DNA from: Parelaphostrongylus tenuis
Lineage: Eukaryota; Nematoda; Chromadorea; Rhabditida; Metastrongylidae
Direction of reading: 5' to 3'
DNA: 64,000 nucleotides
Assembly: GCA_019055375.1 (NCBI GenBank)
Contig: JAHQIW010007035.1
Location: 72,001-136,000 of the forward strand
The translations under genes and the position numbers were made by a program. Under the pieces are notes generated by a model, which worked only from the letters and a program-made list of their open reading frames with translations, did no database searches and was not told where the DNA came from. The stretch's first letter is position 1. Every line of letters begins with the position of its first letter. Shown piece after piece: positions 21,569 through 34,189 of this stretch.

Positions 21569-22260
21569 TTTAGTTGCACAAGAAGTACTTTCAAGCCACG
21601 TCCTCCCATTACAGGCGAGAGAAATGCACAATAGGGCTTGGAAGTTTGTTTATACATTCACAGGGACGTGGCATTACTGTTGAAAAATGAACAACTTCTA
21701 GAGAAGTATGCACGCTTTGTACTAAGAACCTGTAGAAGGTTCATTCGTAATACTACAACCTTTAAGTATCGATAAGATACCTCTTAGACTTTACCTAAAA
21801 TCACCGATAAACCACCTATGATGTCCAAGCGGAGGGGTGACATGTGAGGCGTGAGACGTGATCTTTTTTTCGCTCTTACAGAGTTAATTGATAACATTTC
21901 AAGAAACCAGCCAAGCCACCAAAATTCTCGAGGTTTGAGCTATCTAATGACCATCAAATCTTTAGTAAAAAGCCATATCGAAGCCCCAGATGGGCAAGTG
22001 AATAAAATTGAGTGCGAAACATAACTTTATTTTCGTTCCTAGAACGTAGTAAAAAGTCCCTTTCCAAAACTGAGCAGACTGGTGAAATGTGAAAGATTAA
22101 TTTTTTTTGAACAATTGCTGAATGCCTAGGAAAAAGTTTAATCCAGCGAGAAAAGCCTTTGAACAATCGCGTACCTCGGCTGGTACACGTCGCCCTTTAG
22201 GGGTTAATTTGACAATGTATTTTAAGCCGTTCTCAAGGTCTGTTATGGGAACTTATACAT

Positions 22261-22304
22261 TGCAAGGCACGCGTTTTGGGCTTACAGCCTCGTCAATTGC
22301 ACGG
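22261..22304 (-). ncRNA. Decayed hammerhead-like motif in unit 2
   Basis: Minus strand copy of the motif at 13667 and 33447: stem I GCAA/UUGC, UUGACGA, GGCU-GUA-AGCC, CAAAAC. Core bases C3 and G12 are replaced. Confidence 0.45.
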
Positions 22305-25059
22305 TGCCTTTCGTTCAGCTTGTTCTTGGGGATCTACCTCTATATGGAGGAATTGACAGCGAACTGCTAACACCAACTTGCGGTGAAATGATCGTTGTGG
22401 CGCTCTTTCAGGGTGATTGATTGTCGATTTCGTGGCGTATGGTTACTATGTGAGCATATGTAACCACTTCTTACAAGCGACTATTCTGAGAACTCGCTTA
22501 TGAACAATATAAACTGACAAGGCGATTTGAGTCCATAATGAGCTCTGTCTAAGCACATATACAGTGCGTTTTTGTCGGAGGGCGTGATAGTGGTGTCGAA
22601 TCATACTCAGTTTGTCAAACAAAAAGTACGGACAACATCTTCATTGCCACTAAGGAAAAGACTAGGAATTTGATCTAGCAGTAGTGCAAGTGATATGGCT
22701 GACAATGAATGCACCTGTAGGACATGAATACAGCTGCTGAAGATTTCTGTAGGGTTTACATGAGTAAAATGTAAGTTGATGGATGTACCTCAGAAGAAAT
22801 CTACTTTGAGCAAGTTTCGTCGTTATCAGTGCGACTGCTATGTTTTCATTATCTTCCTCGATGATGAATACGGAACTATCACCACACCCCATCATGATAT
22901 TCAGTTAATAATGGGAAAGTCCATACCAGTCGCTCTTGAGTTGCATTCCCTTATCTTGAAATGCGCAAGAAAATGAGTGACCCAAATCTTTTGCTTTGAG
23001 CCTCGAGTCGTTTTATACATGAAAAAACAGAGCAAGAAACTGGTTATCTCATTACCGACATTCTAAACTGCTATTAAATTTCAAACTTCCACTCAGCGGT
23101 AACGAACTAAGGTTCAATTCGTATGATTTTAGTACTTACGACTGCTTGATCCTTCATTTCTATTTTGGTGAATCATTAGAATGATTTGTCTAACAGCGAT
23201 AAAAACCTCATATCCTTTCATATCCTCTCATTGAGCTTTCGCATTATTAATGCATTTTTCTAACGTAGCGCAAACACACGTACAAGAAAAGAAATATTAG
23301 AGAGAAGATTTATTTAGTCGCACCATTTACATAACAAAAAATGTTATAAATGCGCGACGATAGCAGCAAGTGCTACATTACTTCACTAGACGTAGTAACA
23401 TTACAACAATTCTCAATTGCTTCCACCATGGGCTCGATCACCTAAACAGGCGTAACGATGAATCTGTTCAATGTTTGAGAAGAAAAAGATAATTTCATAT
23501 TACCTACGCTCCGCCTTCACATCTACCATGCCAACAACAGAACTTTGTGCTTTCGACTTACCTGCTCACATCCATCACCCACCTACGTTTTCAAAGTTTT
23601 AAAGGCGTCTTTAGACTGAAGAATTGCCGTATTTTTTTTTATGAATACCTTCGAATGCTGATAAAGTTTATTCCCTCGCAACATCTACGATAACTACGCT
23701 ACATCGTTTCCATGTAGATTGCAAGGAGTGAGCTGTTATCAGACAAGTCTTTCAGCAATTTCCAACTCCAGAGAGATCAGAGTGCTGGTAGGTCCGAAGC
23801 GTTCTCATGACAATACCGCACATGTGGTGAACGTCATCCCCACTACTGCGCTTCCCGCTCCTGGTCAGCTACTCAAGTAAAATGCCACGAGAAGTGAACG
23901 AAGTTATAAAGTGTTCTTATATAAAACCTTGAATGAGCAAATGGAAGATTAGCAACGTTTGAAAACATAAGGAGGCGGGATACACTTTAGCGGTTGAAGG
24001 GGTACAGAATGTCCCACTGTTGTGTATGTTATACCTTACTTTTTACTCCTTATTTTCTTAACAATCTTACCCGTGATCTGAAATTTGTCATTTATTTTGC
24101 TCCTTTTACGGCAGTGTCACGACGTTATAGCTATATAATCCAAGAATGCTGAATGCTATTTAGAGCTCTGACTAAACTGAAAGTTGAAGCCGCATTTCGT
24201 CCATACCGAGGAAGCGTGCTAATTTATAACCATAAAAAAGTTGGACTTAAAAAGTCTCAAAATTTGCTCTTCACTGGAACTAAATCTACTCCTGACGACT
24301 CTCATAAGGCGAGTTAGGTTCTGTAGAGCTCACTTGAAAGTGCTTTCGTCACAACCGTGCTTACAGACTCCAAGCAAGTTCAAATTCTCTATAAACAACC
24401 ATTAACTGAATGATTTCATTCTTTCATATAAACGTGGCCTTCGTACCACATCCAGCGCCACACACAAATTTTGAAATCTTGGAAAGTCATAAAAGTAAAT
24501 TCATAAGCGTAACTACTTTGCATTCTAGTATGCCCTCGGGTGACTGGAGTCAGAAAAAGTGTATTTTATTGGCACCTGACGCGCAGCGGAGTTAAGACTG
24601 GACGATGCGCCCCTTCACAGTTTTTCTGAGGAATTTTTTCCTATTTGCGCTTTGGCGGAAAGCTACAATGAAAAGCTTTGCGTTCTTTGCCGCTGCATAC
24701 CTAGGTGGAACTCCACATTGAATTTCACGATAGAAATGTCGAGCACGCTGCAAATCTAGAAGCTTCTGCTAGGGGATTGATCGTCCGAAGTGCAGTGTAT
24801 TTCGATGCCGCAAAGAACAGTATGTGCTTAACTTGCGGGTGGTTACACAGTGTGTGTGTGCAACAAAGACGCTGCTTTTTCGACAAAGCAGAGAAAAGAA
24901 AGATGGAAAGTTCACCAGCGCATAAATCAAATAAGACTCATTTTCTTGTAATGTTGTTGATGCACCTGACATGTTGGTAATAAAAACAGCCAATCCTCGT
25001 CACTAGTTCCTTCTTATTCAATACACTCGCAGATGTTATCAGTAATCAAAATAAGTTTT

Positions 25060-25359
25060 TTAAATACCAGTTTTGCTTCCCTCTGACGTCCTGTTGGATT
25101 TTGGACTCAGGTCTTTGTCCTTCACCACGTTTCCTTCATCTCGACGTAATCGACGGGGTTCAATATATCTGGGATTTTTGCATACATGTATGTCACATGG
25201 ATTATCACAAGGATCTTCGCAACAGCATTCCTTCCCATTATGGCCACAAGCCTAGAGCATTAGCCATTAGTTAGGTAAGTAGTCACCTTTGACCTCTTGA
25301 AAATGCTCACTTACCAGTGCAATGCTTACAAGAGTCATCAAAATGAGAAGATGCTTCAT
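25060..25359 (-). CDS. SCP2: small secreted cysteine-rich peptide (intact)
   Basis: Minus strand, exons 25359-25315 and 25251-25060, with a 63-bp GT-AG intron in phase 0; 78 residues. Exon 1 gives MKHLLILMTLVSIAL (signal peptide). Exon 2 gives ACGHNGKECCCEDPCDNPC followed by DIHVC: seven cysteines as C-x6-CCC-x3-C-x3-C-x4-C, two residues shorter in the first loop than SCP1. RRLRRDEGNVVK and the NRT glycosylation site are kept. The stop comes early through TAA (25060-25062), so the tail is shorter than in SCP1. It is almost identical at DNA level to SCP4 in the other arm of the inverted repeat, but has neither of SCP4's two single-base deletions. Function unknown; secretion inferred. Confidence 0.8.
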
Positions 25360-27056
25360 TTTTTTTCCAAGAAGACGGTACAGCTGCAAAGATGTGGTTG
25401 TTAAGCTACATGGTTGCTCTAAATCAAATAAGGAAGTAAGAAATAGGTAAAGGCGGTAACAGAACCAAAGAGCATGGAGCGGCAACCAACGGTGCTGCTT
25501 TTATTTCTCTTGAAGTAGATGGACTTGCGATCTAGATTCAGAGTTTTCCAGTTATCAGAATCTGATAGAGTTTTTTATGGTGAAAAAGTGCGTTAGACAA
25601 AGACACGAAAGTTCTACAGAAGAGCAAGTTGAAGATAGCCATAATGGCCATAATGGATGTGACAAAGTGCATCAGATAGTGACACAAAGCTCACACAAAA
25701 GGATTGTCGGAAAAATCTTTGTAGGTGCAATTCAAGTTCAAGTGAATGTGTAGGAATGACTTCTCTGCGAAGGTAATCCTCATGACAGTTATTCAGGTTT
25801 TATGTGGAAACTGAGAATAGTATTGATCGTTGTTGAACTTCACTGGCAGTCATACAAGAAGAGAATTTTATGTTGATTATCTTCGTCAAATACCTACTAA
25901 CTTAGACACTTGGGCGGTCCGTCTTCACTGGTTGTGTGGATCCCAGCACATATTCCATTCATGCCTTTGCTGAGCGACAGTCGCTCATAACGGTGGTCTA
26001 ATTTGAACGTGGCGGCTGCTGCGGGTGTCATACCGTGATCTGAAAAATGTCAACAGCTGTGAGCACAACTCCTTAATTACTTTAAAATGTCCGTTCAACG
26101 TGTACATCGCCGTCCTCGAGGACGCGTACATTGTCGTGGAATTTGCTCCACAGTACTTCTCGTCCATTTGTCGTCTGTTCTTCTCAGCATAAGAGCATTC
26201 GTGCTTCTTTGCTTCTTAAGAATGCAAAAGAGTGCGTTAGGCACAGTTTCCTAGAAGACCACGTTCTTTGCTCCATCATGTTTTCGTTGATTGGTCAGTC
26301 CGATTCCGTCTGGTTTCGGTTCCCTCAATAAAGAAAGAAGCGCACGAGGAACGTTTTTTGCTTACCCATCTACGCCCGCCATTTCAAAATGCGAAGCGGC
26401 TCAACAGTCAGCGAATTTGTAAAAGAAGTAGGGTGCTAAACTGAATAGGTTTTTACCCGAGAAAACCAATCTTGTGTCAGAAATCTCGAAGCTATCGATT
26501 TTTGACTTTTCATGGAGTTGAATTTCGAATAGGTTTAAAATGACGAAACTTCCTTGCGTGAAGTGTGCTTCATTCGCATCTAAGACCCAGCAGAGATACG
26601 AATAAACGATATCCTTTATACAGCTCCTAAGAATTCGTCTTATCTTGTAGTTTTGGTAAGAAAATGGTAATTAGAAGCTCAGAGCACTCAGCTATTTTAT
26701 ATTTTTATGAGTACTCCACAATATGTGTTGGAATTGAAATGCCAAACACGTTGCAAGACTAAGAGCACTTGGCCATGGAATAGAACTATGAAGGAATATT
26801 GTTTCGATGACACACACACAACAGCAACCTTCAGACATTTGTGCAGTTTCAAAATGAATGCAACAAAAAAAGCTGTGCAGATAAGAAAACAGAAAAAGAA
26901 TGAAAGTTCACTATAAGGCGTTTAAGTCAAAGTAGGCTCATATTGCTGCAATGCCGATAATGTGCTTAGAATTTTGATAAGAAGAACAGTCAGTCCTCCC
27001 TTAGTGGTCCTTCTTACTCAAGTCACTCGCAGAAATTATAAGTAATTACAGTAAAT

Positions 27057-27370
27057 TCATTGATTACCACTTCCGTTTCCCTCTGAAGTCCTATTGAATA
27101 TTGGACCCATATCCTCATCTTTCACCACGTTTCGTTCATGTCGACGGACTAGAGGGTGCTCATCATGTGGATATCTGGTATAATGGCAATCAAATTTCCA
27201 GTCACATAGTTTGTCACATGTGTCGTCACAACAGTAAGGCTCTTTTCCATTATTTCCTCCACAAGCCTAGAGCATAGCCATTGGTAGAGGATTGCTCACC
27301 ATACCTATTGAAAACGCTTACTAACCATTGTAATACTCACAGCAGCCATCAAAATGAGAAGATGCTTCAT
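27057..27370 (-). CDS. SCP3: small secreted cysteine-rich peptide (intact, subgroup B)
   Basis: Minus strand, exons 27370-27326 and 27266-27057, with a 59-bp intron (gttag...ctag), phase 0; 84 residues. Exon 1: MKHLLILMAAVSITM. Exon 2: ACGGNNGKEPYCCDDTCDKL then CDWKFDC, i.e. six cysteines; the first of the CCC triplet is Tyr. It then diverges: HYTRYPHDEHPLVRRHERNVV, keeping the basic stretch, and FNRTSEG with the glycosylation site. It ends GSGNQ. The TATA-like ctataag is near 27511-27517 on the minus strand and ttgcag precedes the ATG. It differs from SCP1/2 mostly in exon 2, while the signal exon is nearly unchanged. Function unknown. Confidence 0.8.
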
Positions 27371-29323
27371 ATTTCTCCAATAAGACAACGCAACTGTCAA
27401 AGATGAAGGTTCACTTGAGTTACATGATTGTTCCTAATGGAATAAGGAAATAAAAATAGTCAAAGACAGTGTCAGAGGCAAAGTGAGTTGTGTGAAGACC
27501 GGTGGTGCTGCTTATAGTTGTTCTGGAGTGGATGGACTTACAAATTAGATTCAGAGTTTTCCAGTTGATAAAACCTGATAGAGCTGTTCATGGAAAGTGC
27601 GTTAAACAATGACATAAAAGTTACTGCAAAAGAGCCAGTTGAATATAACTATGATGGATGTGACAAAGTGCATCAGATAGGAAAAAAAGCTTGTACCAGA
27701 AGGGATCTTCAAGAAACTTTCAGTAAGTGCAATCGAAGTTCAAATGAGTGCGTAGAACATCCACATATCTGTGAAGATATTCACCATGACAATTACATAA
27801 CTCTAATAAAGGAATTGAGAGTAGTATTGATTGTTGTTTCCTCTCTCCGACACTCAACAAAGAGAAAATTTTATGCAAAATGTTCTCGTCATGTACAAAT
27901 TGCCATATCATTTCAGTGAGCTTCGTTTTTGATTATAAACTCCTCGTTACGGATTTTTTTTTTTCGAAATGGTTGTGAAACGCATCCAGATCACTGTCGT
28001 CTTCTGCACAAAGAGGAATAATAGTTCGTAAATGGCATTTGCTATTCCTGTCTTCCTTTTCGTATTGGAAAGAAGAATGGCGCACGGAGTTGATAAACTG
28101 TCGTATAGGGTGAGCCGATAGGAAACTAGTGGGTGTCTAACAGTGACAGCAACTACAAAATTTTGTAGTGAAATTTAACACTCAATGAATGTTAAGAACG
28201 GCGTCATTTAATTGATGTATGCGGCAATTTTTTTGTATCATAGTTGGATGATACAGTTTAATGCTTCCACCTACTCTAGTGAAGCATCAAGATTGGTTTT
28301 CTGAAGAGACTACTGTAAGACCACTGTTGGAAAGGTGAAAACAGACTTGATAGCGAGTTGTTCAAATGTAATTTAGGTCGGATGCCCGTCTTTTCGGATT
28401 ATAGCGGTAATTGTCTCTTGGCAACTAATTCAACACCGGGACAACGGTGATTTCTAGTATTGGCATATTGTTTGCTTGCTGGTCTTCCAACAGAAAATGT
28501 TGAGCGTCTCAGCTTTAGAGGTATGCTGGAGCAACAGCGCCTTTTCTGCGCATCGATTTAGACATCTGTAATGGCCGTCGGCCAGCAAGAAAGCATAAAT
28601 GGTCGGTCTCAATGTGGTGATTGAAATTTTATGTACTGAGTCGTGCGAGACGATCTTTCATTTGTGTTCAAAGTGTGCCTGTGATTATGAGATATAGTCA
28701 GCTAAGCGTGTCAGTTTTGGTCAGTTCATAAGAAAGGGAAACATTTGCAATAAAACATGCCGAGAGTGGCTGCCGAAAACTTTAGAATCGGTGCTATGGA
28801 ATTGTCTTCGTTAGATCACTGCTTGTCAGCATTTTCAAATCTCCATGGTGTGTTGCGGACGTATTCACTTATCTGCTTTCGATGACTTCCTGTGGAATGC
28901 AGAAGTTTAATGCCTTTAATACATTGTTTGGCAGACTGATGCTATTGAGAACGCAAAGTGCAGAGTATTCAAAATGATTCATCTCCACACACAAGAGATA
29001 ATGAGAGCAGATCGAATTAAATTGCTAATCTCAACATCTCGATGATTCATATGGTTCGAACACAAATCCAATGTGGTTTTTGCAAAGATGCTCATTGAAT
29101 AAACATCCATGATAGCATAAACACATAACAGGTGGTGAGTGTTAGTGTCTTTCAAGTGCCCAACGAGTTCGAGCCAATGGCACGCCACTAATAATGAATG
29201 ACTTCTTTTTGAAACACCCTTACTTTTAAATCTATTCGAAATTCAACTCCATGAAAAGTCAAAATCGATAGCTTCGAGATTTCTGACACAAGATTGGTTT
29301 TCTCGGGTAAAAACTTATTCAGT

Positions 29324-29728
29324 TTAGCACCCTACTTCTTTTACAAATTCGTGACTGTTGAGCCGCTTCGCATTTTGAAATGGCGGGCGTAGTTGGGTAA
29401 GCAAAAAACGTTCCTCGTGCGCTTCTTTCTTTATTGAGGGAACCGAATCCAGACGGAATCGGACTGACCAATCAACGAAAACATGATGGAGCAAAGAACG
29501 TGGTCTTCTAGGAACTACTGTGCCTAGCGCACTCTTTCGCATTCTTAGAGCAAGAAGCACGAATGCTCTATCTGAGAACAGACAAATGGACGAGAAGTAC
29601 TGTGGAGCAAATTCCACGACAATGTACGCGTCCTCGAAGACGGCGATGTACACGTTGAGCGGACATTTTAAAGGAATTAAGGAGTTGTGCTCACAGCTGT
29701 TGACATTTTTCAGATCACGGTATGACAC
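29324..29728 (-). CDS. Longest open frame of the unit 5' flank (doubtful)
   Basis: A 134-codon minus-strand frame. Its C-terminal third matches the frame at 9965-10186 and its N-terminal part matches the frame at 37857-38141 (MSYRDL.N.NS...HNS). Homologous DNA at 25985-26440 is frame-broken. A plus-strand frame (29520-29768) overlaps it. Conserved across units but not consistently open; no signal peptide, motif or splice model. It may be an exon of an unrelated gene caught in the amplicon. Confidence 0.2.
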   Translation of the reverse strand: MSYRDLKNVNSCEHNSLIPLKCPLNVYIAVFEDAYIVVEFAPQYFSSICLFSDRAFVLLALRMRKSALGTVVPRRPRSLLHHVFVDWSVRFRLDSVPSIKKEAHEERFLLTQLRPPFQNAKRLNSHEFVKEVGC

Positions 29729-30395
29729 CCGCAGCAGCCGCCACGTTCAAATTAGACCACCGTTATGAGCGACTGTCGCTCAGCAAAGGTATGAATGGAA
29801 TATGTGCTGGGATCCACACAACCAGTGAAGACGGACCGCCCAAGTGTCTAAGTTAGTAGGTATTTGACGAAGATAATCAACATAAAATTCTCTTCTTGTA
29901 TGACTGCCAGTGAAGTTCAACAACGATCAATACTATTCTCAGTTTCCTCATAAAACCTGAATAACTGTCATGAGGATTACCTTCGCAGAGAAGTCATTCC
30001 TACACATTCACTTGAACTTGAATTGCACCTACAAAGATTTTTCCGACAATCCTTTTGTGTGAGCTTTGTGTCACTATCTGATGCACTTTGTCACATCCAT
30101 TATGGCCATTATGGCTATCTTCAACTTGCTCTTCTGTAGAACTTTCGTGTCTTTGTCTAACGCACTTTTTTCACCATAAAAAACTCTATCAGATTCTGAT
30201 AACTGGAAAACTCTGAATCTAGATCGCAAGTCCATCTACTTCAAGAGAAATAAAAGCAGCACCGTTGGTTGCCGCTCCATGCTCTTTGGTTCTGTTACCG
30301 CCTTTACCTATTTCTTACTTCCTTATTTGATTTAGAGCAACCATGTAGCTTAAGTCAACCACATCTTTGCAGCTGTACCGTCTTCTTGGAAAAAA

Positions 30396-30632
30396 ATGAA
30401 GCATCTTCTCATTTTGATGGCTCTTGTTAGCATTGCACTGGTAAGTGAGCATTTTCAAGAGGTCAAAGGTGACCACTTTTCTAACTAATGGCTAATGCTC
30501 TAGGCTTGTGGCCATAATGGGAAGGAATGCTGTTGCGAAGATCCTTGTGATAATCCATGTGACATACATGTATGCAAAAATCCCAGATATATTGACCCCG
30601 TCGATTACGTCGAGATGAAGGAAACGTGGTGA
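30396..30632 (+). pseudogene. SCP4: truncated copy, frameshifted after the cysteine core
   Basis: Exons 30396-30440 (MKHLLILMALVSIAL) and from 30504, with intact GT-AG. The cysteine core ACGHNGKECCCEDPCDNPC then DIHVC is identical to SCP2. A missing base at ~30594 (attgacccc against attgaacccc in SCP2) shifts the frame after NPRYIDP, replacing the basic/glycosylated tail with VDYVEMKETW and a TGA at 30630-30632. A second base is missing ~60 bp later. The product would be a 57-residue peptide keeping the whole disulfide core, so it might still be made and secreted. It could be a truncated allele, a pseudogene or an assembly error. Confidence 0.7.
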
Positions 30633-33446
30633 AGGACAAAGACCTGAGTCCAAATCCAACAGGACGTCAGAGGGAAGCAAAACTGGTATTTAAAAAACTT
30701 ACTTTGATTACTGATAACATCTGCGAGTGTATTGAATAAGAAGGAACTAGTGACGAGGATTGGCTGTTTTTATTACCAAGATGTCACGTGCATCAACAAC
30801 ATTACAAGAAAATGAGTCTTATTTGATTTATGCGCTGGTGAACTTTCGATCTTTCATTTCTCTGTTTTGTCGACGAAGCAGCATCTTTGTCGCACACACA
30901 CACTGTGTAACCACCCGCAAGTTAAGCACTTACTGTTCTTTGCGGCATCGAAATACAATGCACTTCGGACGATCAATCCCCTAGCAGAAGCTTCTAGATT
31001 TGCAGCGTGCTCGACATTCCTATCGTAAAATTCAATGTGGAGTTCCACCTAGGTATGCAGCGGCAAAGAACGCAAAGCTTCTCATTGTAACTTTCCGCCA
31101 AAGCGCAAATAGGAAAAAATTCCTCAGAAAAACTGTGAAGGGACGCATCGTCCAGTCCTTAACTCCGCTGCGCGTCAGGTGTCAATAAAATACACTTTTT
31201 CTGACTCCAGTCACCCGAGGGCATACTAGAATGCAAAGTAGTTACGCTTATGAATTTACTTTTATGACCTTCCAAGATTTCAAAATTTGTGTGTGGCGCT
31301 GCATGTGGTTCGAAGGCTACGTTTATATGAAAGAATGAAATCATTCAGTTAATGGTTGTTTCTAGAGAATTAGAACTTGCCTGGAGTCTGTAAGCACGGT
31401 TGTGACGAAAGCACTTTCAAGTGAGCTCTACAGAACCTAACTCGCCTTATAAGAGTCGTCAGGAGTAGATTTAGTTCCAGTGAAGAGCAAATTTTGAGAC
31501 TTTTCAAGTCCAACTTTTTTATGGTATAAATTAGCACCCTTCCTCGGTATGGACGAAATGTGGCTTCAACTTTCAGTTTAGTCAGAGCTCTGAATAGCAT
31601 CCAGCATTCTTGGATTATATAGCTATAACGTCGTGACACTGCCGTAAAAGGAGCAAATAAATGACAAATTTCAGATCACGGGTAAGATTGTTAAGAAAAT
31701 AAGGAGTAAAAAGTAAGGTATAACATACACAACAGTGGGACATTCTGTACCCCTTCAACCGCTAAAGTGTATCCCGCCTCCTTATGTTTTCAAACGTTGC
31801 TAATCTTCCATTTGCTCATTCAAGGTTTTATATAAGAACACTTTATAACTTCGTTCACTTCTCGTGGCATTTTACTTGAGTAGCTGACCAGGAGCGGGAA
31901 GCGCAGTAGTGGGGATGACGTTCACCACATGTGCGGTATTGTCATGACAACGCTTCGGACCTACCAAGCACTCTGATCTCTCTGGAGTTGGAAATTGCTG
32001 AAAGACTTGTCTGATAACAGCTCACTCCTTGCAATCTACATGGAAACGATGTAGCGTTAGCTATCGTAGAAGTTGCGAGGGAATAAACTTTATCAGCATT
32101 TGAAGGTATTCATAAAAAGACGGCAATTCTCTCAGTCTAAAGACTCCTTTAAAACTTTGAAAACGTAGGTGGAAGATGGATGTGAGAAGGTAAGTCGAAG
32201 GCACAAAGTTCTGTTGTTGGCATGGTAGATGTGAAGGCGGAGCGTAAGTAATATGAAATGATCTTTTTCTTCTCAAACATTGGACAGATTCATCGTTACG
32301 CTTGTTTAGGTGATCGAGCCCATGGTGGAAGCAATTGAGAATTGTTGTAATGCTACTACGTCTAGTGAAGTAATGTAGCACTTGCTGCTATCGTCGCGCA
32401 TTTGGAACATTTTTTGTTATGTAAATGGTGCGACTAAATAAATCTTCTTTCTAATATTGCTTTTCTTGTACGTGTGTTTGCGCTACGTTAGAAAAATGCA
32501 TTAATAATGCGAAAGCTCAATGAGAGAATATGAAACGATATGAGGTTTTTATCGCTGTTAGACAAATCATTCTAATGATTCACCAAAATAGAAATGAAGG
32601 ATTAAGCAGTCGTAAGTACCAAAATCATACGAATCGAACCTTATTTCGTTACGCTGAGTGGAAGTTCGAAATTTAATAACAGTCTAGAATGTCGGTAATG
32701 GGATAACCAGTTTCTTGCTCTGTTTTTCCATGTATAAAACGACTCGAGGCTCAAAGCAAAAGATTTGGGTCACTCATTTTATTGCGCATTTTACGATATG
32801 GGAATGCAACTGAAGAGCGACTGGTATGGACTTTCCCATTATTAACTGAATATCATGATGGGGTGTGGTGATAGTTCCGTATTCATCATCGAGGAAGATA
32901 ATGAAAACATAGCAGTCGCACTGATAACGACGAAACTTGCTCAAAGTAGATTTCTTCTGAGGTACATCCATCAACTTACATTTTACTCATGTAAACCCTG
33001 CAAAAATCTTCAGTAGCTGTATTCATGTCCTACAGGTGCATTCATTGTCAGCCATATCACTTGCACTACTGCTAGATCAAATTCCTAGTCTTTTCCTTAG
33101 TGGCAATGAAGATGTTGTCCGTACTTTTTGTTTGACAAACTGAGTATGATTTGACACCACTATCACGCCCTTCGACAAAAACGCACTGTATATGTGCTTA
33201 GACAGAGCTCATTATGGACTCAAATCGCCTTGTCAGTTTATATTGTTCTTAAGCGAGTTCTCAGAATAGTCGCTTGTAAGAAGTGGTTACATATGCCCAC
33301 ATAGTAACCATACGCCACGAAATCGACAATCAATCATCCTGAAAGAGCGCCACAACGATCATTTCACCGCAAGTTGGTGTTAGCAGTTCGCTGTCAATTC
33401 CTCCATATAGAGGTAGATCCCCAAGAACTAGCTGAACGAAAAGGCA

Positions 33447-33490
33447 CCGTGCAATTGACGAGGCTGTAAGCCCAAAACGCGTGCCTTGCA
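33447..33490 (+). ncRNA. Decayed hammerhead-like motif in unit 4
   Basis: Counterpart of 22261-22304 in the other arm: stem I UGCAA/UUGCA, stem II GGCU-GUA-AGCC, UUGACGA and CAAAAC. Pairing is kept but catalytic residues are lost. Confidence 0.45.
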
Positions 33491-34189
33491 ATGTATAAGT
33501 TCCCATAACAGACCTTGAGAACGGCTTAAAATACATTGCCAAATTAACCCCTAAGGGGCGACGTGTACCAGCCGAGGTACGCGATTGTTTAAAGGCTTTT
33601 CTCGCTGGATCAAATTTTTTCCTAGGCATTCAGCAATTGTTCAAAAAAACTAAATCTTTCAGATTTTACCAGTCTGCTCAGTTTTGGAAAGGGACTTTTT
33701 ACTACGTTGTTGGAACGAAAATAAAGTTATGTTTCGCACTCAATTTTATTCACTTGCCCGTCTGGGCTTCGATATGGCTTTTTACTAAAGATTTGATAGT
33801 CATTAGATAGCTCAAACCTCGAGAATTTTGGTGGCTTGGCTGGTTTCTTGAAAAGTTATCAAATAACGCTGTAAGAGCGAAAAAAAGATTACGTCTCACG
33901 CCTGACATGTCACCCCTCCGCTTGGACATCATAGGTGGTTTATCGGTGATTTTAGGTAAAGTCTAAGAGGTATCTTATCGATACATAAAGGTTGTAGTAT
34001 TACGAATGAACCTTCTACGGTTTTTAATACAAAGCGTGCATACTTCTCTAGAAGTTGTTCATTTTTCAACAGTAATGCCACGTCCTTGTGAATGTATTAA
34101 CAAACTTCCAAGCCCTATTGTGCATTTCTCTTGCCTGTGATGCTAGAACGTGGGTTGAAAGCACTTCTTTTGCAACTAAACCTCGGTTA

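Larger units (their letters stand above)
21569..26540 (-). repeat. Left arm of ~5-kb inverted repeat; unit 2
   Basis: Matches 29223-34180 inverted over its whole length with only scattered differences. Outer edges are tttagttgca (21569) and tgcaactaaa (ends 34180); inner edges are aggtttaaaa (26540) and tttaaatct (29225). The arm carries SCP2 on the minus strand, the conserved 5' flank (25360-26540) and ~3.5 kb of 3' flank. The spacer of ~2.7 kb holds SCP3. Confidence 0.9.
26559..31712. repeat. First copy of ~5.15-kb direct repeat (units 3+4)
   Basis: Begins tgaagtgtgcttcattcgcatc at 26559 and matches 34949-40112 in the same orientation. It covers SCP3 (minus) and SCP4 (plus), which diverge from a shared ~3-kb centre. 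The SCP3 halves of the two copies are much more alike than the SCP4/SCP6 halves. Confidence 0.85.
29223..34180 (+). repeat. Right arm of ~5-kb inverted repeat; unit 4
   Basis: Inverted partner of 21569-26540. Contains SCP4 (plus), the conserved upstream frame 29324-29728, the SCP promoter region (30010-30390) and the long 3' flank. Single-base indels between arms are common, as seen at SCP2/SCP4. Confidence 0.9.

Noticed and set aside
22776..22976. 66-codon frame (MMDVPQKKSTLSKFRRYQ...) repeated at 32774-32974
   Set aside because: Identical only because it lies in both arms of the inverted repeat; the homologous DNA in unit 1 (~13090-13190) and unit 8 (~58440-58530) has stops and indels in this frame.
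24705..24980. 91-codon frame just downstream of SCP2, recurring at 30854 and 39181
   Set aside because: Lies in the 3' flank of the unit; frames are broken or differently placed in other units and no motif is seen.
25267..25485. 72-codon minus-strand frame running from upstream of SCP2 through its intron
   Set aside because: It reads through the SCP2 donor site; the GT-AG intron and its conservation in nine copies support the spliced model instead.
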